This document shows positions 9,134-18,998 of a stretch of 64,000 bases of DNA, piece after piece (the first letter of the stretch is position 1; every line of letters starts with the position of its first letter). The notes below the pieces were generated by a model that saw only the letters and a list, made by a program, of their open reading frames with translations, was not told the DNA's origin and did not search any database. Position numbers and translations under genes: made by a program. The stretch is from assembly GCF_013255915.1 (NCBI RefSeq), contig NZ_CP053896.1:744001-808000 (forward strand), in the 5' to 3' direction. This DNA comes from Providencia rettgeri (GTDB lineage: Bacteria > Pseudomonadota > Gammaproteobacteria > Enterobacterales > Enterobacteriaceae).

Positions 9134-9809
9134 TTTCAGGGATCTCAAGTAAATAGCCCATTCCCCTGATGGTATGGATCAATTTAGGCTCATAGCCTTG
9201 ATCTATCTTAGCTCTTAATCTTTTCACTGCTACATCAATCACATTGGTATCACTATCAAAATTCATATCCCACACTTTTGAAGCGATAAGAGAACGAGAA
9301 AGTACTTCACCTTGGTGAAGAATAAAAAATTCCAATAAAGAAAACTCTTTACTGGTGAGTATAATTTTATCATTTTCACGGGTAACGCGTCGCTTAATCA
9401 GGTCAACATGCAAGTTAGCAATGGTAAACTGTGTTTTTTGGATGCTGCTGTTGCCTCTGCGTAATAAAGTTCTTACTCGAGCGAGTAACTCCGAAAAATC
9501 AAATGGTTTAACGAGATAATCATCAGCACCTAACTCTAGTCCTTTGACTCGATGCTCAACATTACCTAATGCAGTGAGCATCAGTATTGGTGTATTTTTT
9601 CCTGAATTGCGTAAGCTCTTTGCAATTTCCCAGCCGTTAATATCAGGTAACATCACATCAAGAATAATTAAATCATAGTCTTCAGTTGTGGCCATATGCA
9701 GGCCTGTAATACCATTTTCGATTGCATCAACAATAAACCCGGACTCACTTAAGCCTTTAGACAAGTATTCTCTCGTTTTATGTTCATCTTCAACAATAAG
9801 TAATTTCAT
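9126..9809 (-). CDS. cusR: copper/silver response regulator
   Basis: OmpR/PhoB-type response regulator of 227 aa, the same length as E. coli CusR. The receiver domain has the phosphoacceptor Asp in [16 protein letters not shown] (near residue 51) and the conserved Lys in [12 protein letters not shown]. The C-terminal winged-helix domain (about 125-227) ends in [18 protein letters not shown]. When phosphorylated it should activate the divergent cusCFBA operon through the palindrome at 9870-9891. cusS follows with an 8-bp overlap, so the pair is translationally coupled. Confidence 0.92.
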   Translation of the reverse strand: MKLLIVEDEHKTREYLSKGLSESGFIVDAIENGITGLHMATTEDYDLIILDVMLPDINGWEIAKSLRNSGKNTPILMLTALGNVEHRVKGLELGADDYLVKPFDFSELLARVRTLLRRGNSSIQKTQFTIANLHVDLIKRRVTRENDKIILTSKEFSLLEFFILHQGEVLSRSLIASKVWDMNFDSDTNVIDVAVKRLRAKIDQGYEPKLIHTIRGMGYLLEIPEND

Positions 9810-9869
9810 CTCAGACCTATCAGCTGGGTAAATAATGCAGCCATTCTAAGCACTACAGCAACGAAATGT

Positions 9870-9891
9870 AAAATGACAAATTTGTCATTTT
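9870..9891. promoter_or_regulatory. CusR box
   Basis: A perfect 22-bp palindrome: AAAATGACAAA followed by its exact complement. It fits the E. coli CusR box as I recall it (AAAATGACAA, two free bases, TTGTCATTTT). It lies in the divergent cusR-cusC intergenic region and can serve both operons. Confidence 0.93.
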
Positions 9892-9963
9892 CATGTCATC
9901 AATCTAACAGGAGGTCTTTTTTACTATAGCTCCAATTTTAATTACTAGAGGCATGGCTATACC

Positions 9964-11358
9964 ATGTATTCCCCAAAAATATTAATAATAGCTTATGCCT
10001 TAACTTTGACGGGCTGTGTTTCGCTCGCTCCTGAATATCAACGCCCTAACCTTAATTTACCTCATCAATTCAATAGTCATGTTTCTGATGCAGCAAAGCA
10101 GGCTCAAACTGAATTATTGATCCCTAGTTGGGAACAATTTATTCAAGACCCTCAAATGAAAAGCGTGATAGAAATTGCACTAGAGAAAAACAGCGATTTA
10201 TACCTTGCTGCGTTAGATGTAGAGGAAGCTCGTGTACGTTTTGGGCTCGCGGGGGCAGAAAAATATCCTCAAGTTAATTCATCGATGAGTGGTGATTATA
10301 GTCAGTCGTTAGAGAGCGGGTCATCCTTTAATAAGAAATACAGCGTAGGCATTGATATCAGCTATGAGCTGGATTTTTTTGGGCGTATCAAAAATTTATC
10401 TGATGTAGACAAAGCAAAGTTTATTGCTTCTCAAGAGATGAGCCGTGCGACACAAATCATCACGATTAAAACAGTAGCAGAAGCGTACTTAGATGTGGTG
10501 TATAACCAAAAGCTATTATTAATTGCACAAGAGACAAAACAAAGTTATCTCAATAGTCAATCAATTGTAATGCAAAAAGTGGCGGCAGGAAAAGCCGCGC
10601 TATCAGACCTAGAACAAGCTAAAGGGCAAGTACAGTCTATTTCTATTAATATCGAAAAAATTGAAAGTGAAATTGCAAAAAATGAAAATTTACTGAATTT
10701 TTTGACAAATGACTATGCAACAAAAATAAACTTAGATCTAGGACGCTACGAGCCAAACTATCCTTTAATTACGACACCTCCAGATATTCCTTCTGAAATA
10801 TTGCTAAAGCGCCCAGATATTATGGCTGCGGAGCAAAACATTATTTCTGAGAATGCCAACATAGGTGTAGCGAGAGCAGCTTTCTTTCCTTCTATTTCCT
10901 TTAATACGGGAATTGCAAATAGTAATGATTCTTTAACGGGGTTATTTGACTCTTCAAATGGTATTTGGAATTTTATTCCTAAAATTACGCTACCTATTTT
11001 TACTGGGGGGACAAATAGCCGAAATTTAGAGTTGGCAAATATTAGAAAAAATAAAGCGATTGCTAATTACGAAAAAAGTATTCAAGTAGCGTTTCGAGAA
11101 GTGAAAGATGCCTTAGTGATAAAATTGAGTTTAGAAAAACAACTTATCTCCCAAGAGCAATATGTCAACACGCTGCAAAACGTCTTAACACAGAAACAAG
11201 CAAGTTATCGATATGGTGGTTTAAGTTATCTCGATGTTCTCGAAGCGCAGCGTAGCTTATTTACAGAACAGCAAAACTTATTGATGTTGAAAATAGAACA
11301 GCAGAAGAATGAAATAAATTTATTCTCTGCATTAGGTGGCGGATTAATCAAATCATGA
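9964..11358 (+). CDS. cusC: copper/silver efflux outer membrane channel
   Basis: Outer membrane factor of the CusCBA tripartite pump; TolC-like trimer forming the exit duct. The N-terminus has a lipoprotein signal (ALTLTGC, Cys near residue 18), as in E. coli CusC. Two OEP domains follow, with LDVVYNQKLLLIAQETKQSY in the first coiled coil and ILLKRPDIMAAEQNI opening the second, a hallmark of the NodT/CusC group. The length is 464 aa. First gene of cusCFBA, 72 bp after the CusR box. The start is the ATG at 9964; an earlier ATG at 9954 is out of frame. Confidence 0.93.
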   Translation: MYSPKILIIAYALTLTGCVSLAPEYQRPNLNLPHQFNSHVSDAAKQAQTELLIPSWEQFIQDPQMKSVIEIALEKNSDLYLAALDVEEARVRFGLAGAEKYPQVNSSMSGDYSQSLESGSSFNKKYSVGIDISYELDFFGRIKNLSDVDKAKFIASQEMSRATQIITIKTVAEAYLDVVYNQKLLLIAQETKQSYLNSQSIVMQKVAAGKAALSDLEQAKGQVQSISINIEKIESEIAKNENLLNFLTNDYATKINLDLGRYEPNYPLITTPPDIPSEILLKRPDIMAAEQNIISENANIGVARAAFFPSISFNTGIANSNDSLTGLFDSSNGIWNFIPKITLPIFTGGTNSRNLELANIRKNKAIANYEKSIQVAFREVKDALVIKLSLEKQLISQEQYVNTLQNVLTQKQASYRYGGLSYLDVLEAQRSLFTEQQNLLMLKIEQQKNEINLFSALGGGLIKS

Positions 11359-11366
11359 GGGTAAAA

Positions 11367-11708
11367 ATGAAAAAACTAAATACGGTATTTTTTGTAATTT
11401 CAATGGCGATATTAACAGCAACCAGCTATGCAAATGCAGCTGAACATAATCACTCTATTTATCCAGAAAAAGCGGCGGAACCAACAATTAACACTGAAGG
11501 AAAGCTAATCTCGATTGACAAAGATAATAAAAAATTAACGATAAATCATAAAGAAATAGAAAGCATTGGTTGGCCACCAATGACGATGCGTTTTACATAT
11601 GAAGATGAAAATATGATCAACGGTTTACAAGAAAATGATGAATTGAAATTTTCATTTGTACAACAAGGTAATCTTTCAATGTTGAAATCCGTCGAAAAAA
11701 TAAACTAA
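11367..11708 (+). CDS. cusF: periplasmic copper/silver chaperone
   Basis: Small periplasmic metallochaperone that hands Cu(I) or Ag(I) to CusB/CusA. A signal peptide (MKKLNTVFFVISMAILTATSYANA) precedes a small beta-barrel domain. The motif GWPPMTMRF contains the Trp and two Met that coordinate the metal in E. coli CusF; a His lies upstream in the LTINHKEIES segment. I prefer the ATG at 11367 (113 aa), with GAGGG just upstream; an ATG at 11355 overlaps the cusC stop and would add four residues. E. coli CusF is 110 aa. Confidence 0.9.
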   Translation: MKKLNTVFFVISMAILTATSYANAAEHNHSIYPEKAAEPTINTEGKLISIDKDNKKLTINHKEIESIGWPPMTMRFTYEDENMINGLQENDELKFSFVQQGNLSMLKSVEKIN

Positions 11709-11725
11709 ATAGGTAGAGAGATGTT

Positions 11726-12994
11726 ATGTCATTAGTTAAACTGACCAAATTGCTATTGGTAATTATTTTATCGAGCGTTATTTCAATTTTATTTTACCGT
11801 TATTTTTTCGTTATAGAAAATAATAGCCAATCAGTTGAAAAACAAGAACGCACCGTATTGTATTGGTATGATCCCATGTATCCCAATACCAAGTTTGATC
11901 AACCAGGGAAATCCCCTTTTATGGACATGGATCTTGTTCCTAAATATGCGGATGAAAACTTGGCTTCAGCGAATAGCAAAGGGGTAACAATTAACCCAAC
12001 ACAGACACAAAATTTAGGGCTTAAAACGGTGGATGTGAAGTGGGGGAAATTAAACTATGACTTAACATTTCCAGCCGAAATTGCGTTTAATGACCATCAA
12101 TTTGCTATTGTACAAGCACGCGAAAATGGTTTTGTTGAAAAAGTTTATCCATTCACAGTAGGTGAGAGGATCCAAAAAGGCGTTCCTATTGCTGAGCTAA
12201 CGATCCCTGCATGGGTTGAAGCACAAAGCGAATATCTTGCGCTTAAGCAAATGAATGCGAGCCAACAAGATCTTAATAGTGTCATTGAGCGTTTACGTTT
12301 AAATGGCATGCCAGAAGGCGCGCTTTCTCAGTTTATTAAAACAGGAAAAGTGCAAACACGTTTTACTATTCAAGCTCCTATTTCTGGGGTAATTACTGCA
12401 CTTAATCTACGTTTAGGGATGAATGTATCCAAAGAAGTCGTTATCGCACAAATACAAGGAACAGATCCATTATGGATTAATGCATCTGTTCCTCAGTCAG
12501 TTGCTGAATTACTTAATCAACAAACACAATTTACAGTTTCTATTCCTGCCTATCCTTCGCAGTTATTTACTGTAAAAAACTGGTTGATATTACCCAGTGC
12601 AGATCAAGCAAGTCGTACAATTAATATTCGTACAGAAATTGCTGATCCTAACCATTTATTAAAACCAGGTATGACAGCATATTTAAATTTAGTTGCAGAA
12701 GGTAATGAAAGTTTATTGATCCCTTCACAAGCCATTGTGGACTCTGGGAAAGAACAGCATGTTATTGCTGTTGGTGAGAATGGTGAATTTATTCCCAAAA
12801 GAGTACGAGTGCTGAGTGAATCTCAACAAATGACAGCAATATCTGAAGGCTTACAAGTGGGTGAGCATATAGTGACTCAGGGTATTTTCCTGATTGATTC
12901 TGAAGCGAATATTGCTGGTGCATTAGCCAAGATGGAAGCGCTTCCTGAAGTATCAGCGTCATCTAATCATTCATCACATAAATCTCAGGAGTAG
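11726..12994 (+). CDS. cusB: copper/silver efflux membrane fusion protein
   Basis: Periplasmic adaptor linking CusA to CusC. The N-terminal signal anchor (LLLVIILSSVISILFYRYFF) is followed by a Met-rich metal-binding segment: YDPMYPNTKFDQ and then SPFMDMDLVPKY. The three Met match those that bind metal in E. coli CusB. Lipoyl-like, hairpin and beta-barrel domains follow up to about residue 380. The C-terminus has a His/Ser-rich tail (SSNHSSHKSQE). Length 422 aa against 407 in E. coli. Spaced 17 bp from cusF and 3 bp from cusA. Confidence 0.93.
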   Translation: MSLVKLTKLLLVIILSSVISILFYRYFFVIENNSQSVEKQERTVLYWYDPMYPNTKFDQPGKSPFMDMDLVPKYADENLASANSKGVTINPTQTQNLGLKTVDVKWGKLNYDLTFPAEIAFNDHQFAIVQARENGFVEKVYPFTVGERIQKGVPIAELTIPAWVEAQSEYLALKQMNASQQDLNSVIERLRLNGMPEGALSQFIKTGKVQTRFTIQAPISGVITALNLRLGMNVSKEVVIAQIQGTDPLWINASVPQSVAELLNQQTQFTVSIPAYPSQLFTVKNWLILPSADQASRTINIRTEIADPNHLLKPGMTAYLNLVAEGNESLLIPSQAIVDSGKEQHVIAVGENGEFIPKRVRVLSESQQMTAISEGLQVGEHIVTQGIFLIDSEANIAGALAKMEALPEVSASSNHSSHKSQE

Positions 12995-12997
12995 AGT

Positions 12998-15900
12998 ATG
13001 TTGGAATGGATTATAAGACGCTCGGTTGCTAACCGATTTCTAGTGTTAATGGGAGTCGTGTTTTTAGTCATTGCGGGTATTTGGAGCATTCGCAGTACAC
13101 CAGTTGATGCATTACCTGACTTATCTGATGTACAAGTGATCATCAAAACCACTTATCCAGGGCAAGCGCCGCAACTGGTCGAAAACCAAGTTACCTACCC
13201 GATAACGACGACGATGCTATCTGTGCCGGGAGCAAAAACGGTGCGGGGGTTTTCTGCATTTGGTGACTCATATGTTTATGTTATTTTTGAAGATAATACA
13301 GATTTATACTGGGCTCGTTCACGAGTTTTAGAATATTTAAATCAAGTCCAAAACCAATTACCCAAAGGTGCAGTAGCCTCCATTGGCCCTGATGCGACAG
13401 GTGTTGGTTGGATTTTTGAATATGCTTTAGTGGATAAAACTGGAAAACATAATCTAGCAGAACTACGTTCATTACAAGATTGGTTTTTGAAATATGAATT
13501 GAAGGCTTTGCCTAATGTTTCAGAAGTGGCAACCGTTGGCGGTGTGGTTAAATCTTACCAAATCTTAGTTGACCCACTCAAGCTCAGCCAATTTTCAGTG
13601 ACATTACCTGAAATAAAACAGGCCGTTGAAATGGCTAACCAAGAAGCTGGTGGTTCATCGATTGAAATTGCTGAAGCTGAATATATGGTTAGAGCAAGTG
13701 GTTATCTTCAATCTATTGATGACTTCAATAAAATCTACCTAAAAACGCCAGAAAATGGTGTACCTATTTACCTACAAGATGTTGCTCGAATACAGGAAGG
13801 CCCCGAAATGCGTCGTGGGGTTGCTGAGCTAAATGGAGAAGGAGAGGTCGTTGGGGGAATTATTCTGCTTCGCTCTGGTGAAAATGCACGTAATGTGATT
13901 CAGGATGTAAAACAGAAACTTGAAGATTTAAGTGCTAGCTTGCCGGAAGGCATCGAAATTATCACGACTTATGATAGAAGCATTCTTATTGATAACGCGA
14001 TTGATAATTTAAGTTATAAGTTACTAGAAGAATTTATTGTTGTCGCATTAGTGTGTGCCGTTTTTTTATGGCATTTCCGTTCTGCTCTCGTGGCAATTAT
14101 TTCTTTGCCCCTTGGATTATTTATTGCCTTTATCGTCATGCGCTACCAAGGAATAAATGCAAATATTATGTCGTTAGGGGGCATTGCAATTGCGATCGGA
14201 GCAATGGTGGATGCCGCCATTGTTATGATCGAAAATGCACATAAAAAATTAGAAAAATGGCAACATGAAAATGAAGATAAAGTCATTGATAATGCCCAGC
14301 GTTGGAAAGTTATTACGGATTCCGCTGTTGAAGTTGGGCCTGCATTATTTATCAGTTTATTAATTATCACATTGTCTTTTATTCCTATCTTTACGTTGGA
14401 AGGGCAAGAAGGCCGTTTATTTGGTCCACTTGCATTCACAAAAACCTATGCCATGGCGGGTGCTGCGGCTTTAGCGCTGATTGTTATTCCAATTCTAATG
14501 GGATATTGGATCCGCGGTAATATTCCAAATGAAAATAAAAACCCACTGAATCGTTGGTTGATCTCACTCTATAGCCCTATTTTAATTAAGGTATTAGCGT
14601 GGCCGAAAACCACCTTATTAATTGGTTTCTTATCTTTATTTACGGTGATATGGCCATTAAAAAATTTAGGTGGTGAATTTCTTCCTGCAATTAATGAAGG
14701 TGACTTACTTTATATGCCTTCAACATTACCGGGTGTTTCGCCTGCACAAGCGGCATTTTTACTACAAAATACGGATAAGTTAATCAAAACTATTCCAGAG
14801 GTGGATACGGTATTTGGAAAAGTTGGTAAAGCTGAAACAGCAACGGATTCAGCCCCGATGGAAATGATTGAAACAACGATACGTTTGAAGCCGCAAGCAC
14901 AGTGGCGAGAAGGAATGACACTCGAAAAAATTATTGATGAGCTCGATGAAACTGTACGTTTACCTGGGGTTGCAAACTTATGGGTTCCACCTATTCGTAA
15001 CCGTATTGATATGTTATCTACGGGAGTCAAAAGCCCTATAGGTATTAAAGTATCAGGCAGGGATCTTGAAGAAATCGATGCATTAGCCCAAGAAATTGAA
15101 AAAGTCACAAAATCGGTACCGGGGGTGGTTTCAGTTTTGGCTGAGAGGTTGGTAGGCGGACGCTATATTGATGTCAAAATTGATAGAGAAAAAGCGGCTC
15201 GTTTTGGTATGAGTGTCAGCGACGTACAAGTGTATATTTCAATGGCCACTGGTGGGGAAATGATTGGGGAAACAGTTGAAGGGATTGAGCGTTACCCAAT
15301 TAGCATAAGATATCCTCAAGATTACCGAAATAGTGTATCTGCGATGAAGTTATTACCAATTTTAACGCCAAACAAACAGCAAATAGTACTTAGTGATGTT
15401 GCAGATGTCTCCGTGAATATGGGCGCTCCCATGTTGAAAACAGAGAACGCCAGACCGACTAGTTGGATTTATATTGATGCACGTGATCGTGATATGGTTT
15501 CTGTTATTAAAGATATTGATACAGCAATAAAAGATAATATTCAAATGAGGCCGGGTCTTAGCTATTCCTTTACGGGGCAATTTGAATTACTCGAAAGGGC
15601 TAACCAAAAATTAATGTTAATGGTTCCCGCGACCATCATGATTATTTTTGTACTACTTTATTTAGCCTTTAGACGATTTAGTGAAGCTTTACTGATTTTA
15701 TTAAGTTTACCTTTTGCTTTAGTGGGCGCGATTTGGTTCCTTTATTGGATGAACTTTAATTTATCAGTTGCAACAGGAACTGGATTTATTGCATTGGCAG
15801 GTGTCGCGGCTGAATTTGGCGTAGTTATGTTGATTTATTTACGCCATGCAATCGAAGATAAAGAAAAACAGCAAGGAATAAGCAAGCTATCAAACCAAGA

Positions 15901-16135
15901 TTTAGACCGTGCATTATATGAAGGTGCAGTTTTACGTGTTCGCCCTAAAGCCATGACGGTTGCCGTAATTTTAGCCGGTTTATTGCCAATATTACTTGGA
16001 ACAGGAGTCGGTTCAGAAGTGATGAGCCGTATTGCTGCACCGATGATTGGTGGAATGATAACTGCACCGTTATTATCCCTATTTATCATTCCTGCGGCTT
16101 ATAAATTAATCTGTCAGTTACGCCATAAAAAATAG
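12998..16135 (+). CDS. cusA: copper/silver efflux RND transporter
   Basis: Inner-membrane RND pump of the heavy-metal (HME) class; a trimer that exports Cu(I) or Ag(I) using the proton gradient. The 1045 aa match the family length (1047 in E. coli). Visible hallmarks are the N-terminal [13 protein letters not shown], the proton-relay helix [19 protein letters not shown], and the three methionines of the periplasmic metal site in [14 protein letters not shown] and RFGMSVSD. The RND duplication is evident, with twelve expected membrane helices. Last core gene of the operon; a copG-like gene follows after 45 bp. Confidence 0.95.
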   Translation: MLEWIIRRSVANRFLVLMGVVFLVIAGIWSIRSTPVDALPDLSDVQVIIKTTYPGQAPQLVENQVTYPITTTMLSVPGAKTVRGFSAFGDSYVYVIFEDNTDLYWARSRVLEYLNQVQNQLPKGAVASIGPDATGVGWIFEYALVDKTGKHNLAELRSLQDWFLKYELKALPNVSEVATVGGVVKSYQILVDPLKLSQFSVTLPEIKQAVEMANQEAGGSSIEIAEAEYMVRASGYLQSIDDFNKIYLKTPENGVPIYLQDVARIQEGPEMRRGVAELNGEGEVVGGIILLRSGENARNVIQDVKQKLEDLSASLPEGIEIITTYDRSILIDNAIDNLSYKLLEEFIVVALVCAVFLWHFRSALVAIISLPLGLFIAFIVMRYQGINANIMSLGGIAIAIGAMVDAAIVMIENAHKKLEKWQHENEDKVIDNAQRWKVITDSAVEVGPALFISLLIITLSFIPIFTLEGQEGRLFGPLAFTKTYAMAGAAALALIVIPILMGYWIRGNIPNENKNPLNRWLISLYSPILIKVLAWPKTTLLIGFLSLFTVIWPLKNLGGEFLPAINEGDLLYMPSTLPGVSPAQAAFLLQNTDKLIKTIPEVDTVFGKVGKAETATDSAPMEMIETTIRLKPQAQWREGMTLEKIIDELDETVRLPGVANLWVPPIRNRIDMLSTGVKSPIGIKVSGRDLEEIDALAQEIEKVTKSVPGVVSVLAERLVGGRYIDVKIDREKAARFGMSVSDVQVYISMATGGEMIGETVEGIERYPISIRYPQDYRNSVSAMKLLPILTPNKQQIVLSDVADVSVNMGAPMLKTENARPTSWIYIDARDRDMVSVIKDIDTAIKDNIQMRPGLSYSFTGQFELLERANQKLMLMVPATIMIIFVLLYLAFRRFSEALLILLSLPFALVGAIWFLYWMNFNLSVATGTGFIALAGVAAEFGVVMLIYLRHAIEDKEKQQGISKLSNQDLDRALYEGAVLRVRPKAMTVAVILAGLLPILLGTGVGSEVMSRIAAPMIGGMITAPLLSLFIIPAAYKLICQLRHKK

Positions 16136-16180
16136 ACACTTTTTAAGTACTAGTCATTATTATTGATAAGGTAAATAGCA

Positions 16181-16603
16181 ATGAAGAAGATAATTTTAGG
16201 TGGAATGTTTTTACTGTCATTTTCTGCATTTTCTCAAAACCAGAGCGTGCAATTGTATAAAGATGCAAACTGTGGTTGCTGCCAATTATGGGGAGAAGGA
16301 GTTAAAAAAGCAGGGTATGACGTTGTGGTCAATGAAATCAGTTATGATGAGTTGAACAAACTGAATGATGAGCTGAATGTGCCTTATAACTTACGCAGCT
16401 GCCATATCGCTAAATACAAAGGTAAAGTGATTGTTGGCCATGTTCCTGTCAGCAGTCTTGATGCGATTGATGCCTTACCAGCGGATGTGGTAGGGATTTC
16501 TGTTCCGGGTATGCCAATTGGTAGCCTAGGGATGGAGCAGCCAGATGGCCGTACTCAGCCTTATTCTGTGGTGCAGTTTAAAGCAAATGGGGAATATCGT
16601 TAA
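16181..16603 (+). CDS. periplasmic DUF411 (CopG-like) metal protein
   Basis: A 140-aa protein with a signal peptide (MKKIILGGMFLLSFSAFSQ). The motif DANCGCCQLW and the later RSCHIAKYKGKVIVGHVP mark the DUF411 family, which includes CopG of copper-resistance operons. The CGCC cluster plus the third Cys can bind Cu(I). Downstream PADVVGISVPGMPIGSLGMEQ is also conserved in the family. It lies 45 bp after cusA in the same direction, so it probably belongs to the efflux operon. E. coli cus has no such gene. The exact role of CopG proteins (Cu redox or storage) is not settled. Confidence 0.85.
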   Translation: MKKIILGGMFLLSFSAFSQNQSVQLYKDANCGCCQLWGEGVKKAGYDVVVNEISYDELNKLNDELNVPYNLRSCHIAKYKGKVIVGHVPVSSLDAIDALPADVVGISVPGMPIGSLGMEQPDGRTQPYSVVQFKANGEYR

Positions 16604-16620
16604 TTGAGATAAAATTTATT

Positions 16621-16644
16621 AAGTTGCAGGATATCCTGCAACTT
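16621..16644. terminator. terminator between the cus operon and the aldo-keto reductase gene
   Basis: The perfect palindrome AAGTTGCAGGAT plus its complement lies between two convergent genes, with T-rich sequence a few bases further on the plus side. Probably bidirectional. Confidence 0.65.
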
Positions 16645-16651
16645 GTGTGTT

Positions 16652-17644
16652 TTATTCGCCTTCTAATATTAATTCGATGGCTTTGAGCTCTTTTTGCGTA
16701 AAATTACGATTTTTTAGTATCCCCATTGCATCATCAATTTGGCTGATACGGCTTGCGCCAATGAGAACGGAAGTGATCCTGTCGTGTCTCAGTAACCATG
16801 CTAATGCCATTTGGTTTAGCTTTTGTCCTCTTTTTGTTGCCAGTTCATTCAGTTGTTTAACCTTTGATAAAATGTTTGACGTGAGTCTTTCTGGGGGCAA
16901 AGAAGGATTACCTGCAGCACGTGAATCAGCAGGGATGCCATTAAGGTAGCGATCGGTTAATATCCCACCAGCCAATGGAGAGTATGCGATAGAGCCAACG
17001 CCTTCTTCTTCCAGTAAATCGAGTAAATCTTCTTCGGGAGTACGTTCTAGCATGGAATATCTAGGTTGGTGAATCAGGCAAGGGGTTCCTAATTCATTGA
17101 GAATATTAATGGCTTCTTTGGCTAAATTGGTTGGGTAATTAGAAATCCCCACATACAGGGCTTTTCCTTGGCGAACTATGAGATCCAGCGCTCCCATGGT
17201 TTCTTCTAATGGAGTATTGGGATCAGGTCGATGATGATAAAATATATCTACATAATCTAATCCCATTCGCTTTAAACTTTGGTTTAGGCTTGCAACTAAG
17301 TATTTTTTACTTCCCCAGTCGCCATAAGGGCCATCCCACATAGTGAAACCCGCTTTTGATGAAATAACCATTTCATCGCGATAAGGCAGAAAATCCCGCT
17401 GCATAATTTTGCCAAATGTACTTTCGGCAGAGCCTGGTGGTGGCCCATAATTATTAGCAAGATCAAAATGGGTGATCCCAAGGTCAAAAGCATGGCGAAG
17501 CATGGCTTGGCAATTATCAAAGGGTTTGTTATCGCCAAAGTTGTGCCATAACCCTAATGAAATCAGTGGTAAGCGTAATCCGCTACGGCCACATAAACGA
17601 TATTCCATTTCAGTATAGCGCTTTGATGATGCAACATAAGGCAT
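16652..17644 (-). CDS. yghZ: aldo-keto reductase, YghZ/Gpr type
   Basis: NADPH-dependent aldo-keto reductase, cytoplasmic. The E. coli homologue YghZ reduces L-glyceraldehyde 3-phosphate and detoxifies methylglyoxal. Motifs of the clade are SGLRLPLISLGLWHNFGD, the catalytic Asp/Tyr segment THFDLANNYGPPPGSAE, VISSKAG and DYVDIFYHHRPD; the C-terminal SVLIGASRISQID binds the cofactor phosphate. The length of 330 aa is slightly shorter than E. coli (346), missing the tail. Start MPYVASSKRY aligns with the E. coli start and has GGAGG upstream. Convergent with the copper operon; no link to copper is evident. Confidence 0.85.
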   Translation of the reverse strand: MPYVASSKRYTEMEYRLCGRSGLRLPLISLGLWHNFGDNKPFDNCQAMLRHAFDLGITHFDLANNYGPPPGSAESTFGKIMQRDFLPYRDEMVISSKAGFTMWDGPYGDWGSKKYLVASLNQSLKRMGLDYVDIFYHHRPDPNTPLEETMGALDLIVRQGKALYVGISNYPTNLAKEAINILNELGTPCLIHQPRYSMLERTPEEDLLDLLEEEGVGSIAYSPLAGGILTDRYLNGIPADSRAAGNPSLPPERLTSNILSKVKQLNELATKRGQKLNQMALAWLLRHDRITSVLIGASRISQIDDAMGILKNRNFTQKELKAIELILEGE

Positions 17645-17835
17645 ACTTCACCTCCAAAATAGTGGGTAAAACTCAATTTATACTGTCATAAAGCTAAAAA
17701 GTAGGCTGAGGAATCAATGCTAATTTGTTCTTGACTAGAAGGTTTATGAGTAAATTGTGATAGAGCCCGAAAAAAGAGTGAAGTATTTTGGCATTCGTGG
17801 GTATCGGCTGCGTACCAATCCCCACGTTTTGTATA

Positions 17836-18612
17836 TTAGGCTTGCTCTGAGCGGGTAAATACCAGCTCGTTACCTTTAGATTGGCTTTCATCAAATTGAT
17901 AGCCTTCTAAATTAAAATCAGCCAGTTGGTCTGTTTTCGTTAATTTATTTTGGATGATAAAGCGGCTCATTAAACCCCGCGCTTTTTTTGCATAAAAACT
18001 GATAACTTTATATTTACCATTTTTTTCATCAAGGAAAATAGGCTTGATAATTTGCCCGTCCAATTTCTTTGTATTCACCGATTTAAAATATTCATCTGAG
18101 GCAAGGTTGACTAATATTTGATCTTTTTGCTCCGCTAATGCGTGATTTAATTGCTTGGTGATGATGTCTCCCCAAAACTCATATAAATCTTTTCCACGGG
18201 TGTTTTTTAATCGAATTCCCATTTCTAAGCGGTAAGGTTGCATTAAATCTAGCGGTCTTAAGATACCGTAAAGACCTGATAATATGCGTAAATGAGATTG
18301 AGCAAACGCAAAATCGTCTTGAGAAAAGGTTTCTGCTTGCATACCAGTATACACATCCCCTTTGAAGGCAAGGATCGCTTGGCGTGCATTTTCTGGGGTA
18401 AAGTCCGCATGCCATTCTGCAAAACGGGCAGCATTGAGCCCCGCAAGCTTGTCACTAATTTTCATTAAACTGGCAATATCTGCAGGGGTTAATTTACGAC
18501 AGACATTAATTAATTTTTGTGACTCAGTAAGTAATTCAGGCTGAGTAAACTGCTGTGTCGCAAGTGGGCTTTCGTAGTATAATGTTTTTGCAGGTGAAAT
18601 TGTAATAAGCAT
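17836..18612 (-). CDS. yaaA: peroxide stress protein YaaA
   Basis: Cytoplasmic 258-aa protein, identical in length to E. coli YaaA. In E. coli it belongs to the OxyR regulon and lowers free iron, limiting DNA damage under hydrogen peroxide. The N-terminus [19 protein letters not shown], the central [22 protein letters not shown] and YEFWGDIIT are diagnostic of the DUF328/UPF0246 family. It marks the return to the E. coli gene order (thr, yaaA, talB). An OxyR site was not identified by eye. Confidence 0.93.
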   Translation of the reverse strand: MLITISPAKTLYYESPLATQQFTQPELLTESQKLINVCRKLTPADIASLMKISDKLAGLNAARFAEWHADFTPENARQAILAFKGDVYTGMQAETFSQDDFAFAQSHLRILSGLYGILRPLDLMQPYRLEMGIRLKNTRGKDLYEFWGDIITKQLNHALAEQKDQILVNLASDEYFKSVNTKKLDGQIIKPIFLDEKNGKYKVISFYAKKARGLMSRFIIQNKLTKTDQLADFNLEGYQFDESQSKGNELVFTRSEQA

Positions 18613-18878
18613 GACTTGACCCTTTATAAAGAATGATACTGCTTACTTTAGCAAAAATTCTTCCTAATTGGCTAATTGATACGATAAGCCAAACCAATAT
18701 TATTCTTTAATTACAATGATAGCACAATATAACTAGCTAAAAGGATTCAGTTTCTAATTGGCTAGCGAAATCGATTGCCAATCAAATAGTTGCTTTTGAC
18801 TAGATTTACTTGCTTGCAGCAATATGGATGCATGATATTATCTGTAGACGGTGCGGCGATAGCCACAATTCCTTTATA
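18613..18878. other. intergenic region between yaaA and the ERIC remnant
   Basis: No gene or clear promoter was recognised here. It must hold the yaaA promoter on the minus strand. Confidence 0.4.
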
Positions 18879-18980
18879 ATACGCAAAGTAATTCAAGTTG
18901 CAGTTTGTTAGCCTACACCACAAGAGTCGCAAGAATTGTAGGTAGCTAACCACCGCTACAACTTGGAATATGACGGGTAT
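18879..18980 (-). repeat. degenerate ERIC element upstream of talB
   Basis: The ends fit an ERIC (IRU) consensus read on the minus strand: ATACGCAAAGTAATTCAAG then TTGCAG at the left, and CAACTTGGAATATGACGGG then TAT at the right. The centre is diverged and the element is about 102 bp instead of 127. It ends 18 bp before the talB start codon, so it lies within the talB leader. Confidence 0.7.
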
Positions 18981-18998
18981 AACAACGAGATTAAAGAA

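Noticed and set aside
17694-17894. 66-codon frame after yaaA
   Set aside because: It overlaps the yaaA 3' end in another frame and lacks a start signal; the gap between yaaA and the aldo-keto reductase appears empty.
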